Shown one piece after another: positions 1 to 11,700 of a stretch of 64,000 nt of DNA. The notes beneath the pieces are model-generated. The model did not search any database, had not been told where the DNA came from, and saw nothing but the letters and a program-made list of their open reading frames with translations. Source of the stretch: Diplosphaera chodatii (Eukaryota > Chlorophyta > Trebouxiophyceae > Prasiolales > Stichococcaceae); contig JAALGY010000031.1 of the NCBI GenBank assembly GCA_032358165.1, positions 620,001 through 684,000 on the forward strand, read 5' to 3'. Numbering within the stretch: position 1 is the stretch's first letter; every line of letters starts with the position of its first letter. A program made the position numbers and the translations under genes.

Positions 1-2793
1 AGCCGCGCGTGGCACGGCCTGCTGTTCCGGGACCGCCACAACTGGGCGGGCATCTCCGCGCCGCTGGACCCGGCCCTGCGCGCCCGCCTCGCCACGCAGC
101 CCGGCGCGCTGTCGCAGGTGGACCGCCCCGCCCCATGTGATGCATGACTGCAAGGGCCGCCTCCTGTGCAAGATGTCACACGTAACACACTGAGCAGCAG
201 CAGCAGCCGGAGGCAGCTGTACTGCCAATCTCTCAGTGTGCGTCATGCCCTGCTTGCCACAGATGCTGTATGAGAGCAACAACTAGTGAAACAGAGTTCG
301 CAACAGATTATGCCGGCATGCTGCGCTGCACGGTTCTTGTTCACATCTGACACCTTGCGACCTGTTGCTAGTTACACGACTGACAGAACGAATGCCCATG
401 AGCGCTCCATGAGTCCAGGGCGGGGAGGAGGCTGCGGCGCTGCTGTCGCAGCTCGAGGCCCCGGCAGGCGGCGAGATCGAGATGAACTGGAACGTCAAGG
501 TGTGGACTCTGCTGGCGTCTCCCATCAGCCTTTGTCACCCACAGCTGCTCGAGCACTTCACAGATTGGCGACACTGCTCCATGCTCAGTGACCATCCTGG
601 GTGCTTCTAAGAAGCCTTCCCTTCCAGCCAGCTCCTCTCAGGAGCAGCCAGGCGGCACAGGTGTGGGACCAAAGGTGTGTCCGACACAGCGCAATGCCTG
701 CTAAAACGACAACCCGCCTGGGCGATGCTCCGCAGGAGTTCCTGCCGCCCTCGGTGCAGCCGCCCTTCCAGGTCCTGGTGTCCGAGTTCCTGCTCGCCCC
801 GTGGCGGGAGGTTGTGGCGCCCCCCGCCGCCGACCCTGCGGCGGGCTCCCAGGTGCCCGCGCCAGCCGGCCGCCAGCCTCCCTCACACCTGTGCTGTGCT
901 GATCGCCCCCCTCCTGCTGGCTGCACTCGTACGACGGGCATTGTGCAGTGTGCCAGGCTGGCGCAGCAGCAGCAATGCAGTGAACAGAGCCGACGGTCTG
1001 GCAGTCGGGTCCAGCCACTGAGGGATACAGTCGAGGCGTCGCAGGTGGTGGTGGACGCGCGGTCGAGGGCGGCGCAGCTGGAGGAGGCGGCCCGGTGGCA
1101 TGTGGAGCGGAAAGCGCTGCCCCAGGTGCGCCCGCAGCTGCTGCTGCCGTGCCGGACGTGTGCCTGGTGCCACCTGCCCATCACAGCAAGCTGTTGGCTT
1201 GGGCGCAGCCTCAGGCCTTGATCCCTCATTGCACGACTTGCAGTTTTTTTGCACACAGCAGACACGACTGCAAGCCCAGAATGGTGTCATGGTTCTTGGA
1301 CGCAGGTGCTGGACTTCACCAGGCGGGCGCTGGCGTACAGCAACATGCGGGCGGAGAACCGGGAGCACCAGTTCCCCCTCCGCCCCGGCTCCCACCTGTC
1401 CCCGGTGCACGGCAGCTGTGCTCGCTCCTGTACGGCTGTACGAACTTGCGCGCCTGTCCACAAAGCTGCTTTGCGGGGCAGGCAGACCGGCGACACCGCT
1501 GCAGGAAACTGCATTGTTCAAACAGATGCCGCATTGCTGTCGACAAGTGCAGAACTGCTCCGGGTGGTGCTGCGACATCCCGCATCGGATCACAACCAGC
1601 TGTGCTGCTTGTACATATGCTCAATCCTCTCTGCTGCCGCAGGAGGAGCTGGGCAGCCCGGCGCTCGCGCTGGTGCGGGCGGTGTGCGAGGTGTTTGGCC
1701 TCGACGCCGCCGCGACGGAGGAGGTGGCGCTCATGCGCCGCAACCTGCTGGCCCTCGTCAACTGCCGCCCCTTCTCCGCGGCCGCCGCCTTCCAGGTGCA
1801 TAACACACGCCCGAATCTGTCCGTGCAGCCCGCAGTTGACAGGTTGCAGGGGAGCTTGATGCATGACATGAAACCCTGTCATGGTTGCATCTGTGGCACC
1901 ATCAGGAGTGTGATTGACATGGGCTCTGCTGTCTGCAGGAGCCGTGCCTGACGTGGGTGCTGCGCGACGTGGTGTGCGACGCGTGCAGCGCCTGCCGCGA
2001 CCTGGACCTCGCGCGCGACCCCCACCTGCAGGTTCAATCCTGCGCCTGGTTGTGCGCACCACATGTGTTGAAACAGCTGCCCCCGGTCTGCCAGAGAATG
2101 GCACTTGCCTGCACACCTGCCGCCCGCTGCAGCCGCCTGCTTGAACCCCCAGGCAGCTGCAGCGCAGGCATTGGCCCGGCTACGGCTGCCTGCTCCGACG
2201 CCTGCCGGTATCTCGACCTGTATTGACTCAGCTGCGGTGTGCCAGCAGGCGCGGCGGTGGGAGTGCAGCACGTGCGGCATGGGGCGGGACGCCGCCGCGG
2301 TCGAGGCCCTGCTCATCCGGGAGGTGGCGTCGCAGGCGCGGGCGTTCCAGCTGCAGGACCTGAAGTGCCACAAGTGTAGACAGGTGGGCGCCGTCGTCAC
2401 GTGGAATCAGCCGGCTGTCTGTGAATGCATCTCAGTATGGCTTGCGTGCAGGTATGCAGGCCAGGAGCAGCTCAGGACTATACATCGAAACAGTTGCATT
2501 ACTGCAGCTGCCATGGCGGAACACGGCAATTGCATTGCCGGTGTTGCGAGTCTGCAGGCCAACTTCTTGGAGCAGCTGGCCTGCAGCCAACAAAGAGCGA
2601 TATTTTACACCGGCTGCAGGTTTCAGTGGGGCACCTGCGGCGGTCGTGCGGGGCGTGCGGCGGGGCGCTGCACAACACGCTGCCGGCGGACGTGTTCACC
2701 GCCCGGCTGCGGGTGTTTGCCAGCATCGCCTGCCACCAGGGCTTCGAGCTGCTGGCGGAGCACTGCGCCTTCCTGCTGTCCGGCAAGGCGTGA
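1..2793 (+). CDS. POLE: DNA polymerase epsilon catalytic subunit, C-terminal part
   Basis: This is the last ~349 residues of the leading-strand replicative polymerase; the catalytic half lies before the window. Exons: <1-117, 419-499, 736-852, 1045-1125, 1306-1404, 1643-1795, 1939-2031, 2249-2383, 2620-2793 (TGA). All eight introns are phase 0 with CAG|GT donors. The family's C-terminal signature is clear: REHQFPLRPGSHL, then ALALVRAVCEVFGLD, LMRRNLLALVN, and the paired cysteine modules. CysA reads CDACSACRDLDLARDP with WECSTCG; CysB reads LKCHKCRQ with SCGACGGALHNTLP. In other eukaryotes this region binds the second subunit and carries zinc or iron-sulfur centres. It ends HCAFLLSGKA, as usual for the family. 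The 1045-1125 exon is the least conserved and least certain. Confidence 0.93.
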
Positions 2794-2802
2794 TTGGCCG
2801 CT

Positions 2803-2835
<33 letters not shown>
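2803..2835 (+). repeat. (GCC)11 trinucleotide repeat
   Basis: Eleven uninterrupted GCC units begin 10 bases after the POLE stop codon, so they probably lie in its 3' UTR. They run into a short CAG stretch. Confidence 0.9.
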
Positions 2836-2838
<3 letters not shown>

Positions 2839-3257
2839 GCAGCAGCAGCCGAGCTGACATAGAGCATCGCCCTCTGCGGCGGTGCCGTCCCTGACAGATA
2901 GACTCGCTGCTGTGGCATGGCTGTGGCGCAGAGCAGCCGCTCATTTTACGACGTGATAGTCTGGGGTGGGGGCAGGGGTAGACAGCAGTAGCTGGTAGGC
3001 CGATGACTGTAGGCATGCTTTCCAAAGCTAGCTCGAGAGATCGTACAACACATTGCCATGCAGAAACCTCCAGAAAAGATTGAGGAATAAAACACCAATG
3101 CAGGCTGTAAATTGGCTGCAAGATTGCTCCAGAGACATCAGCATACGATGACATCAGCAGGCCTGTCTATCAATCATCAAAATACCACGGCAGATGGCCT
3201 CGCCGTTACCTGCAGTGCTGCCACCGCAGGGGCGGCAACCAGCAATGCCGGCTGCAA

Positions 3258-3705
3258 TACCGTAGAGCCCAGCATCTAATGCGCATAAATAATTAAATCT
3301 CGGCTGCGCATTATGAAATGCGCACCTAAAATCTAATTTCGAGCCGGTGCGCATTGGGTGCGCAAAGCCGGAAAACAATTTAGTTTTGGGTGCGCATTGG
3401 GTTCAGAAATTCAAATGTCACTAACAAACAGGTCCAAGCCTCAAATTTCCTTCCAAATTTGCAGCTGAGAGCTGCAATGTCCTATATTGCCATGCGAGAA
3501 CATGTTCCTGCACATTCTTGAAGAGCAGGATTGCAAGGCATTGCTTGTAGCCGTGTTTGAGTGCAGCTGCGCGGTGCCGCTGAAAAACTGTTTTTAGGGT
3601 GCGCATAGCCGTCGATAAATTGAAAATCGGCTGCGCAATTGTGCGCATAAGCCCAATTCAATTGCAATAACTTGGGGTGCGCATTAGATGCTGGGCTCTA
3701 CGGTA
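3258..3705. mobile_element. MITE-like terminal-inverted-repeat element with TA ends
   Basis: Bases 3258-3285 and 3678-3705 are perfect 28-bp inverted repeats. The outermost TA of each fits a TA target-site duplication, leaving 26-bp terminal repeats that start CCGTAGAGCCCAGCATCTAA. The interior is markedly A/T-richer than its surroundings. It repeats GTGCGCAT/ATGCGCAC many times in both orientations, and has subterminal inverted copies of TGCGCAC next to A/T runs (near 3324 and 3593). No transposase frame is present, so it is non-autonomous. TA duplication and short size suggest the Tc1/mariner superfamily, but the terminus is not one I recognise. Confidence 0.85.
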
Positions 3706-4515
3706 GTGTCTGCGGTCCTATCAGATGTGTGCAAAACAAACCATTGGATGCAGACCATCGACATCGTGTTGTGTGATCAATGTAGCCCTTGAGACGTACA
3801 CCCAGGTGTCGACTCAGCCCGGCCATCAACAACAAATCATTCAGGGACATCTGTGTAAATCAAGCTTGCTTCGCACCGCCTTCTGCGGGATACTTTGGCA
3901 ACGACCTGGCGTTGCTTCCTGCTGGTGCAGCTTCTCAGGCAGTTGTGAGCATCTTGTCAGCCGTCAGTTGCTGCTGAGCAGCGTGTCAGCCGCTGCAGCT
4001 GCTGCGGTGATCTAAACGGGCGGCCCTCAGGCTGGCCGCCTGCTTGTGCCTGCGACTCATGATCGCGCACGGGATGTCTTGCGCACATCCCAGTACGGTC
4101 CCGCCGGCGGGGCTGCAGCGCAAGAGACATGTCACCAGCTGAAGTAAGCATGCTGCTGTCATTGCTATGTTCAGCTACCGAGTCTCTTCTGCTCTGCTCC
4201 AAACAGACAGAAGACTTGCATCACTGGATTTCAGCAACAAATGCGTGGGGATGGCTTCTCACTGGTTGTTGACAAGCGGCGCATGGCGCCGGGTGCGACC
4301 AGCTGCTCCAGGGTGGAGTCCCCGCCGCTGGCTTGCAGCGCGAGCGCCGCCGCTGCCAGGGGCGGCCACGGCTTCTCAGCCGCCTTGGCACTCTGCAGCA
4401 TCGGAACCTTACAATAGGCAGGCGCCTTGCTACATACTAGCAGTGTCCTGAACATGATGGGGTTCATTTGGGGTTGTGACCTGAACAAGTTGCCTGTTTG
4501 AGCCTTGCTGTGCTG

Positions 4516-7500
4516 TCACAATATGCTGTACGGCTGGATGGGGCGCACCAGGAGGTCGTCGTTGACAGCTGCCAGCGCTGGCGGCAGGTCGGTCTGCGCC
4601 CAGGGGTGCTGCAGCACGTCAGCTGCGGTGAGCCGCTGCTGTGGGTCCACCTTCAGCATCTTCTGCACCAGCTTTGCGCAGCTCTTCGACACCTGCGTAC
4701 GCCGTTGGTCAGGCTTATCAGGCAGCCAGCGCTGGCCACTTGGTCCGCCATAAACAGGATCAGGGGCAGGGAGAACCCCTGAATCAGATACTAGAGGAGC
4801 TGACAGGCGAGAGCGCTGGCGACATTGCCAATCAAGGGAAGCAGCGCACTGTGGGCGGCAGCGGGTTGTAGTCGCCAGCCATGATGCGGGGGAACATGGC
4901 CTGCATGCGCTTGATGTCCGACAGCCGAGTCTCTGCCGCCGTCAGGAACTGCAGCAACAGACATCACTTCGTCACGCAACTGCAGACAGTCATGTTGCAT
5001 GCTTCCGCATTCCTGTGTGCCCACCCCATCATCAGCGCCAGTCCTCCCATGCAGTACACACCATGCAATGGGCAGCACTTTGACCCTCCATGCCGTACAG
5101 ACGTCGCACCGGGAAGGAGCCGGTGAGCAGCACAACCAGGCACACGCCCAGGCCCCACACATCCGCCAGCGGCCCGTCGTGCTGCTGGGTTGACAGTACC
5201 TGCAGGAATCAGCGACAGCTGTATGCGATGGACCATCCTGGCACAAGTTTTGTGGGGCCACCTAGGTAAACGGACTAATATCTTGATCGTGCATTGGCAC
5301 ACCTCTGGAGCTGTGTACTCTGGCGTCCCTGCGCCGGCAGCCGACTTAATGGGGCTGCCATGGTGCCGGGCGAAAGCAAAGTCCGCCAGCGCCGGCAGCG
5401 GTGCCAGGGCCAGCCCCTGCAGCAGGTCGGCGGCATCAGCCTCCTGCGACTCAGCGTGCGGGATGCCGGAACATGTTGCGTGATACGATGTGCCATGTGC
5501 GCAGCGGTGATTGACAGCGAGCACCTGGTGCAGGAGGAAGTTGTCCAGCTTGAGGTCGTGGTGGGCGAGGCCCAGGGCGGAGGTGTACGCCAGCGCCGAG
5601 GCCATGGGCTGGAACAGCCGCCGCGCCTCGTCCTCATCCAAAGGCGTGCCCTGCAGCAGTGGCCCAGCACTGATTGCACTGATTAGTGCCCGGAATCGCT
5701 GGGCATCGTGGAGAGGAGGAACCGCCACCTGCTTGAGAAGCTGTTGTGCATGTTGTCGTGCATGAAGCACCTTGCGATGGGCCATGTACTGCGCCAGGTT
5801 GCCGCCGTCATGGTAGTCCATCACAATGCCCAGGTGCCCTGCCGCACTGAACACCTCCTGCAGGTGCATTCGACAGCAGCGTGTAAGGCACAGTCCCTTC
5901 TGACAGCTTGCCCATGCCATCAGTCTCATCATGTTGACCTGCACCCCGCTGCCGCGGCTGCGGCACGGCGAGCAGCGCACCTGCAGCTGCACAATGTGGG
6001 GGTGCTGCCGGCACTTGCGCTGCGTGAGGAGCTCCGCCATGACGGCGGGGCCGCACAGCTCGTCGTCCAAATCCAGGAGCTTGATGGCCACCTTCTGCCC
6101 GGTGTCCTTGTTCAGCGCCAGCTGCACGCAGCTGATGTTGCCCCTGCGTGCAGGTATACGTGAAGGTGGCGCGGGGCACGACATCAGGAGGGGTGCCTCA
6201 CCCCGGCGAGCTGCAGCATGTCAACAGCGCTGGCGCAGGGGGTGCCACGAGCGCAGCAAGCCCCTCAGTGACTGCAGTGCGTTCGCTCGTGACACACAGG
6301 TGCCGTGTGCTGTCGATCACGCACCTGTGCAGGGTCTTGAGCTTCTGGTAGCGGCGGTGGCCGTCGAGCGGCTCCGGTGGGCGCGGCTCGCACTGCGGCA
6401 CCGTGGCGTGCGCGGCTCCAGGCCGCCACGGCGCGGGCGTCGCCTGCCTGCCGAACCTGGCCGCCACAGCTCGTTCACGGGCACTGGCTGCTGGGTTGTC
6501 GACGCTGTGCCGCCCGACCTCCGCCACAGCAGCAAGGGAGGGCGCTGCGCCCTGGCGTCCCATGAACGCACTCCTCAGACGGATTTGAGGTTCAGGGTGC
6601 CGCCCATCAGGTGGAAAGGGGTGGTGAGCAGGGCACCGACAAGCGGTGGATCATGGGACTCACCATGTCGCTGCTGTGGCGGGATGCGGCGGAGGCAGGG
6701 GCTGCATGAGCAGCAGCCGGGGGAGGCCACGCCGACGTCAGGCTGTCTAGGTTCCCCCTGCGGACATACAGGAGTGTGTCCGTCAGCTGGGCTGACGGTG
6801 GCCAGGCAGTGCAGTAGTGGGCTGCGAACGTGTGTGTGGGTTGCTTGCCAACCACCTCTGCAGGTGTCAGTGCCCGCGTCGTCGCGTGGTATCCTATGGA
6901 TACGATGCAACTTTGCGCGTGAAACCGTGTTCTGGAGGATCATTGGAGTGATAGCCCGGATGCATTGCCGCTGTCGCCTGTGTGAGCGGTTTTGGTGATA
7001 ACCCCGCCGCTGGGATTTCGCCTTGCACTTTGCCCCTTGTGCGCAAGTAGACAGCCCCGCTGTATGAACACTGGTCGGAGTCACAGCTTTCTACTGCCCT
7101 GCGACGATGCCCGCAATCGTCCGGTTCGAGCCCACCGCACCCCTGTCATGTACTGCTCCTTTTCTAGCCCTCCACAGGCCCGGGGCTGAAAGACCCGTAG
7201 ACACCCATCCCAGAACGTCAATCACAGCTAAAGTTCCGTTTCAGGGCTCCACGCATCGCAACCCTGGGGCGACGGGCAATCAACTGCACCTACCTGTTGC
7301 TATCAGGAGGCCGCACAGCCGTCGTGCGCCGCTCTTTCAGTTCCGGCACCTTGTCCCACAGCCCGTCGCAGGACTTAGCCGAATCGTAGGTCGCGACCGG
7401 GCTGTCGCTGGGCGTCGCCGCGTCGGTGTCACGCTGCTGCGCCTGCCGGCTTCTTGGTTGGCAGCTTCCCTCGGCTGCGACGGGCGACGCGCCGCAGAAG

Positions 7501-7517
7501 CAGCTGAGAAGGCCCAT
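4516..7517 (-). CDS. Ser/Thr protein kinase A with N-terminal acylation motif
   Basis: About 428 residues. Exons (minus): 7294-7517, 6325-6504, 5981-6143, 5771-5857, 5525-5650, 5303-5443, 5110-5199, 4850-4948, 4516-4692. It starts MGLLSCFCG, a myristoylation/palmitoylation-type N terminus. The kinase domain begins RYQKLKTLH and has VAIKLL, catalytic LAHHDLKLDNFLL, LADFAFAR, GTPEYTAPE, LADVWGLGV and LQHPW, resembling CAMK/SnRK-type kinases. The catalytic Asp, the Lys of VAIK, Asn and the APE motif are intact. The Gly-rich loop is reduced to one Gly (RGNISCVQLA) and DFG is DFA, so activity is likely but not certain. The join of the first two exons is inferred from phase and from the paralogue upstream; an alternative start is the ATG at 6563. 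It probably signals at a membrane. Confidence 0.85.
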
Positions 7518-8002
7518 GGCTGCGTGTACCACCGCCTTGCCGCTGGAGTCTGCCTCGCTGTGCGCACCGCCGGCGCTGACGCTGATGTGCAGCACGTGAC
7601 GCGATCAGGAGGATCTCCAGTACAAGCTGAGTAAACTGCCCCCACCAATATCAGCGGATGTCGAAAGCGGCCGTTTGGTAAGCGTGTGATCAGTATCGCA
7701 GTCGCTTGTGAGTAGTTCGACCATCTTACAGTGCGTATGAGGTTCTGTCTGGCACATGCCGATAGAAACATGTTGAAACTGCAGATGATCGTTGAAATTA
7801 TAGCCAGCACATAGGTTGGCCGCGCTCAGACTGATGCCCCAGTCCATCACCACACAAATGCGCACATGAACACACACCAAAGCCGGTAATTATAGTCATC
7901 GTAGTTGTCGTCCTCAGCATGCAGTCCTTTGTATTGAACAGTGGGACCGTGCACACAGTCACGCCCAGATACGCTGTTGAACTGCGATATGGTACAGGGT
8001 GG
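7518..8002. other. Intergenic region between kinase A and pseudokinase B
   Basis: The promoter of kinase A and the 3' flank of pseudokinase B must lie here. A minus-strand TGTAA lies near 7727. No gene was seen. Confidence 0.6.
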
Positions 8003-11000
8003 TCATGTGGACAGTGCCAGGGACCGCCGCCGCCCCAAGTCCAGCACGGGCCCGTAGTCCATGTCGGTGCTGGCCCGCGGCGTGAGCTGGATGGAGCCCG
8101 CGCTGCTGCAGCTGCGCTGCGGCTGCAGGTCGTCCACCCAGGACGCGGGCAGCGGGGCGGAGCGCTGCGTCAGCTGTAGCGCGAACGGGCTGCTGTAGCG
8201 GTTTCCCTCCAGGCTGACCCGCTGCAGGGGGAAGGCCCGCCTGGGCGGCGGCGACGACCTGGGGGACTCGGAGGGGGCTTGCTTCCCGCTTTCTATCCGC
8301 TCCAGAGTGGGGCGGCCTCGGCTGTGGCTCCCCAGGGGGCTGCCCGGGGCGGCTGGGCTGCCCTGCCGGTGCAGCAGCCAGGCGTACAGCGGCCCCTGCT
8401 GCCGAACCGTCGCGGCCGCATCAGCAGCGACCTGAGCCTCTGCAGCCAGCGCCTCTGCAGCCGCCGCCGCGCTGTCGATCCTCGGCAGCGGCGCCGAGGC
8501 GCGATGGAAGTCTGGGCTGTGGCCCTCGCCGTGCAGGGCCTGGTCCCCGCCCGCCGTCTGCTGGCAGCCGTAGGCCAGCGCCGCCAGCTGGCGCACCCGC
8601 TCGGGTGACTGCTGCGGCGCCGCCAGTGCGACGGCCGCCAGCGGGGGCCACGCGCTGCCGTGGGGAGCCTCACCCAGCAGCTGGCTGTTCAGTGCTGCGA
8701 GCTCCGCACCTGCATCCTGAGCGAACCAGGGGTGGCGGAGGATGTCCTTCACAGAGGCACGCTGCCCTGGCACCGGCCTCAGCAGTGCCGAGAGCACCTC
8801 GCTGCATCCTTCTGACACATGCTGGCGTAAGTCCGGGTGTGGCTGGTCGCTGCACTGAACATTGCTGACGCTGCCGGTGCTGCTGAGGCCGCTGCCGCTG
8901 CGGTCCAGCGGCTCAGCAGCCGTGCAGGGGTTCCCCATGAGCAGCAAATGGAGGCAGGCGCCCAGCGAATAAGCATCGGCGGCAGCACGGTCATGCGCAG
9001 CTCCCTGACACGCCTCAGGTGTGCAGCATGCTGGGTCTGCCGTTGCCTGGCTGGATGAGGTGGCGGGGCACGAGCAGCCATCCAGCTGGGCGCGGGCAAA
9101 GTCCGCCAGCTTCACAGTGTACCTGCCGCTGCTGAGGCTGAGCTTGCGTGCGATGGGCATGGCAGCGGGGCTGCCCGGGCGCGTGAAGCTGGCCGACGTG
9201 AAGCTGGCCGCCCTGCCCACCGGGCTCACCAGCTGGGCGTCTGCAGCGCCACCAGCTCCAACGGGGTCAGCAGCGCACGTGCTGCGGGTCAGCGAGTTGC
9301 TGGCGAGGTGCAGGTTTCAACAGGGAACCTCGCAAAGTGAGAGCTGATGCTGGGCAACCCGACGTGCTGCACGGTGAAGGCACCACGGGGCGGACCTGGG
9401 GGCTGCTGCCGCAGGGTGGGCCGCGCTGGGGCGCGGTCCAGCATCCACGCGCCCAGGTCGAAGCCCCCGAGGGTGACGCCGCGCGCGTGGCAGAAGGCCA
9501 GCGCCAGCGCCATCTGCTGGAAGAGGGCGCGCGCGGGGCCCTCAGCCATGCCGCCCGCGTTCTCCGCCTTCTGCTGGAAGTCAGCAAGCCCGCCGCCGTC
9601 GGCATACTCGGTGGCAATTGCCAGGTAACCCGGCGTCAGGAACACCTCCTGTTGCAAGACGAGCTTGCCGTCAGACTGGCGGTACAGGTGCAATGGGAAG
9701 GTCAGGGCAGGTCACTGTGCAGGGCGCCGTGCGGCCCTGTTTGTCTGCTGCATCAGCAAGCCAGGCTGCTCAGGGCGTGTCAGTCCCACCTGCAGCTGCA
9801 CGACGTTGGGGTGGCCGTTGCACGAGCGGTGCGCCAGCAGCCGGCGCATCTTTGCGACAGCATCCAGCTCGGCGCCCTCCTTGAACTTGATGGCGCTGCG
9901 GTCGCCGTTGCGCAGGTTGAGTGCCAGCTGCACAAAGCTCTCGGCACCCCTGCAGAAGGCCAAGGTAAAATCAGTCTGCTGCGATACGGAGGCTGTGAAA
10001 CTTTGCATACATGCGAAGGCTTGGCTTACGCGCTAGCACAACCATCATATGCAGCTTGCCGCACTCTTCACACGCCATGTTCGGCCCGCAGCCTACCCCG
10101 AACGAGGCCCACCTCTGCACGGTCTTGAGCTTGCGGTAGTGGGGGTGCCCCGCGAGGGGCTCCACCAGCTGCGGCTGCAGGGCGGCCTGCCGCTGCTGCT
10201 GCGCCTGCAGCTCCACGAGGGCCGCGCGCCGCGCGATGGCGGTCTCCGCCGCCGTGTGCGGCCCGAGCGACGACGTGGTCGTCCGCGACGGGCCCGGCGT
10301 GTCGAAGTCGACGTCCGCTGCGCTGCTGGCGGACGTCTGGCGGCTGACCGTGACAAGCCCCGTGCTTACGGCGCCGCTGCTGGCCGCGCCCCCATCGGAG
10401 CGCGCGCTCAGGCTGCATGGACACAGGGGCTGTCAGGTGTCTGCCAACTGCATGCAGCTTCATACAGTATGACTTCACGGTCACGACTTGCTCATTCATC
10501 AGGGCGCTGCCGTCAGTGGCACCCCAGTCAGCCTGGGTGGCACTGCACTGCCGACTCCCTCACACTACCATATCAGGTGACGGCACGAATGCATGACGAG
10601 ACCACGGCGAGCGGTGTCACCGGGCTCGGGCGGTGAGCTGTAGGCCTCTGGATCGCTTGGATCGACTCTGACGTGCGACGGCTGCGGTCTTGCAGGGGTG
10701 GCATGTCAGCAAGAACGGCTGTACAAAGTTCACGTGCAGCCAGTCAACCGCGCAACCGCAGCGGCATGATGCACTGCCAGCGTGCCAAGGCAACCCGAAG
10801 CCTCTTACAAGGGGCTATGGCCGCAGACGCACGGGTTCAGACGCGGATTGCCCGCAGCTTCCAGAGCCAGTGCAGATCGTTCCGTCTCCGGCTTTGCTTG
10901 CCCACCTGCAGAAGGAGGCCCGCCTGCTGCCGGGCGCGTCGCCCCAGTCGTGGACGTCGGTCAGGCTGCCGCCGGACTTGGCAGCGGACCGGACCAGCTG

Positions 11001-11117
11001 CGCCTCGAAGGCGCTGTCATGGCTCTTCCGCAGCCTGGGCTTCCGCTGCCCGCTGCTGCCCAGCTGTGAGATCTCGTCGTCCAGCACAGCGGGCTGTGCG
11101 AAGCAGCACAACCCCAT
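8003..11117 (-). CDS. Pseudokinase B, tandem paralogue of kinase A
   Basis: About 720 residues. Exons (minus): 10906-11117, 10113-10412, 9790-9949, 9396-9648, 8003-9240. It starts MGLCCFAQ, again a dual-acylation type N terminus. A Ser/Ala-rich linker leads to HYRKLKTVQ, matching HYRKLKT-like RYQKLKT in kinase A. The first three intron positions and phases match the paralogue. SAIKFK keeps the ATP-site Lys. The catalytic segment is destroyed: VTLGGFDLGAWMLD stands where kinase A has LAHHDLKLDNFLLH, so the catalytic Asp, Lys and Asn are all replaced. DFG is DFA and APE is TPE. The C-lobe continues (AADAYSLGACLHLLLMG, DILRHPWF), then about 280 Ser/Pro/Arg-rich residues. It is probably a scaffold or allosteric partner rather than an enzyme. 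Confidence 0.85.
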
Positions 11118-11700
11118 AGCCGCTGTGAGCTGTGTGTTGTATCTTGCAACGACGCTGAGAAGCAACTTGTGTACTGTGACAGCGTCCTGCGGATTTACTG
11201 GTCAGAGATCGGATCGTCAGCGGACTGATCACAGATTTCTCAGGGACCACAAATTGCGCCAGGAGGTTCAGATCATGTGCGCCCGGAGATGTGGCGTCCG
11301 AGCGTCCGCGTTACATCAGCGTAGTGTGTGTATGAGAGGCCGCAGCTGACAGTTTCTATTACATCTGAGCGGAGTTGGCCCGTCATCTTCAGAGTGAGCA
11401 AGCGCAGGGTCTTGGCGAGCACCTACCCCGTTGACTGTCATCTACTCCATATACTCCCCTTGTGTACCATGCTGTGCGTGCTGCTGTCTGGGATGCATTA
11501 TAGCAAAGCAAGACGGCAGTGCATTTCTGGAGCCAGCGGCAGGCCTGCATTTTAAAGGCATACTCTGGATGATCGCATGGCAGGCCCTTTCAATGCTAGG
11601 CTGAGGCTTGTTGTATTGCTCATGGGCATGTAGGAAGCGCGCGCACCTGCAGCACAAGTGCTCGCAGTAAGGCTGCCTGCTGCGCTGCAACGCTGGCGAC
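11118..11700. promoter_or_regulatory. Divergent intergenic region, pseudokinase B / MRE11
   Basis: The 583 bp lie between two start codons facing away from each other, so both promoters must be here. I see no clear TATA box or operator-like repeat. Confidence 0.5.

Larger units (their letters stand above)
2794..4515. other. Intergenic region between POLE and kinase A
   Basis: Both flanking genes end here (convergent). It holds the GCC repeat and the TIR element at 3258-3705. On the minus strand a TGTAA motif, the usual green-algal poly(A) signal, lies about 100 bases past the kinase stop (TTACA near 4408 on the plus strand). No convincing gene was seen. Confidence 0.7.

Noticed and set aside
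4964..6184. 406-codon minus-strand open frame in kinase A
   Set aside because: It contains real kinase exons but reads through introns; the spliced model removes about 80-130 bp between motifs and restores family spacing.
5931..6998. 355-codon plus-strand open frame
   Set aside because: It lies antisense to kinase A and has no recognisable domain.
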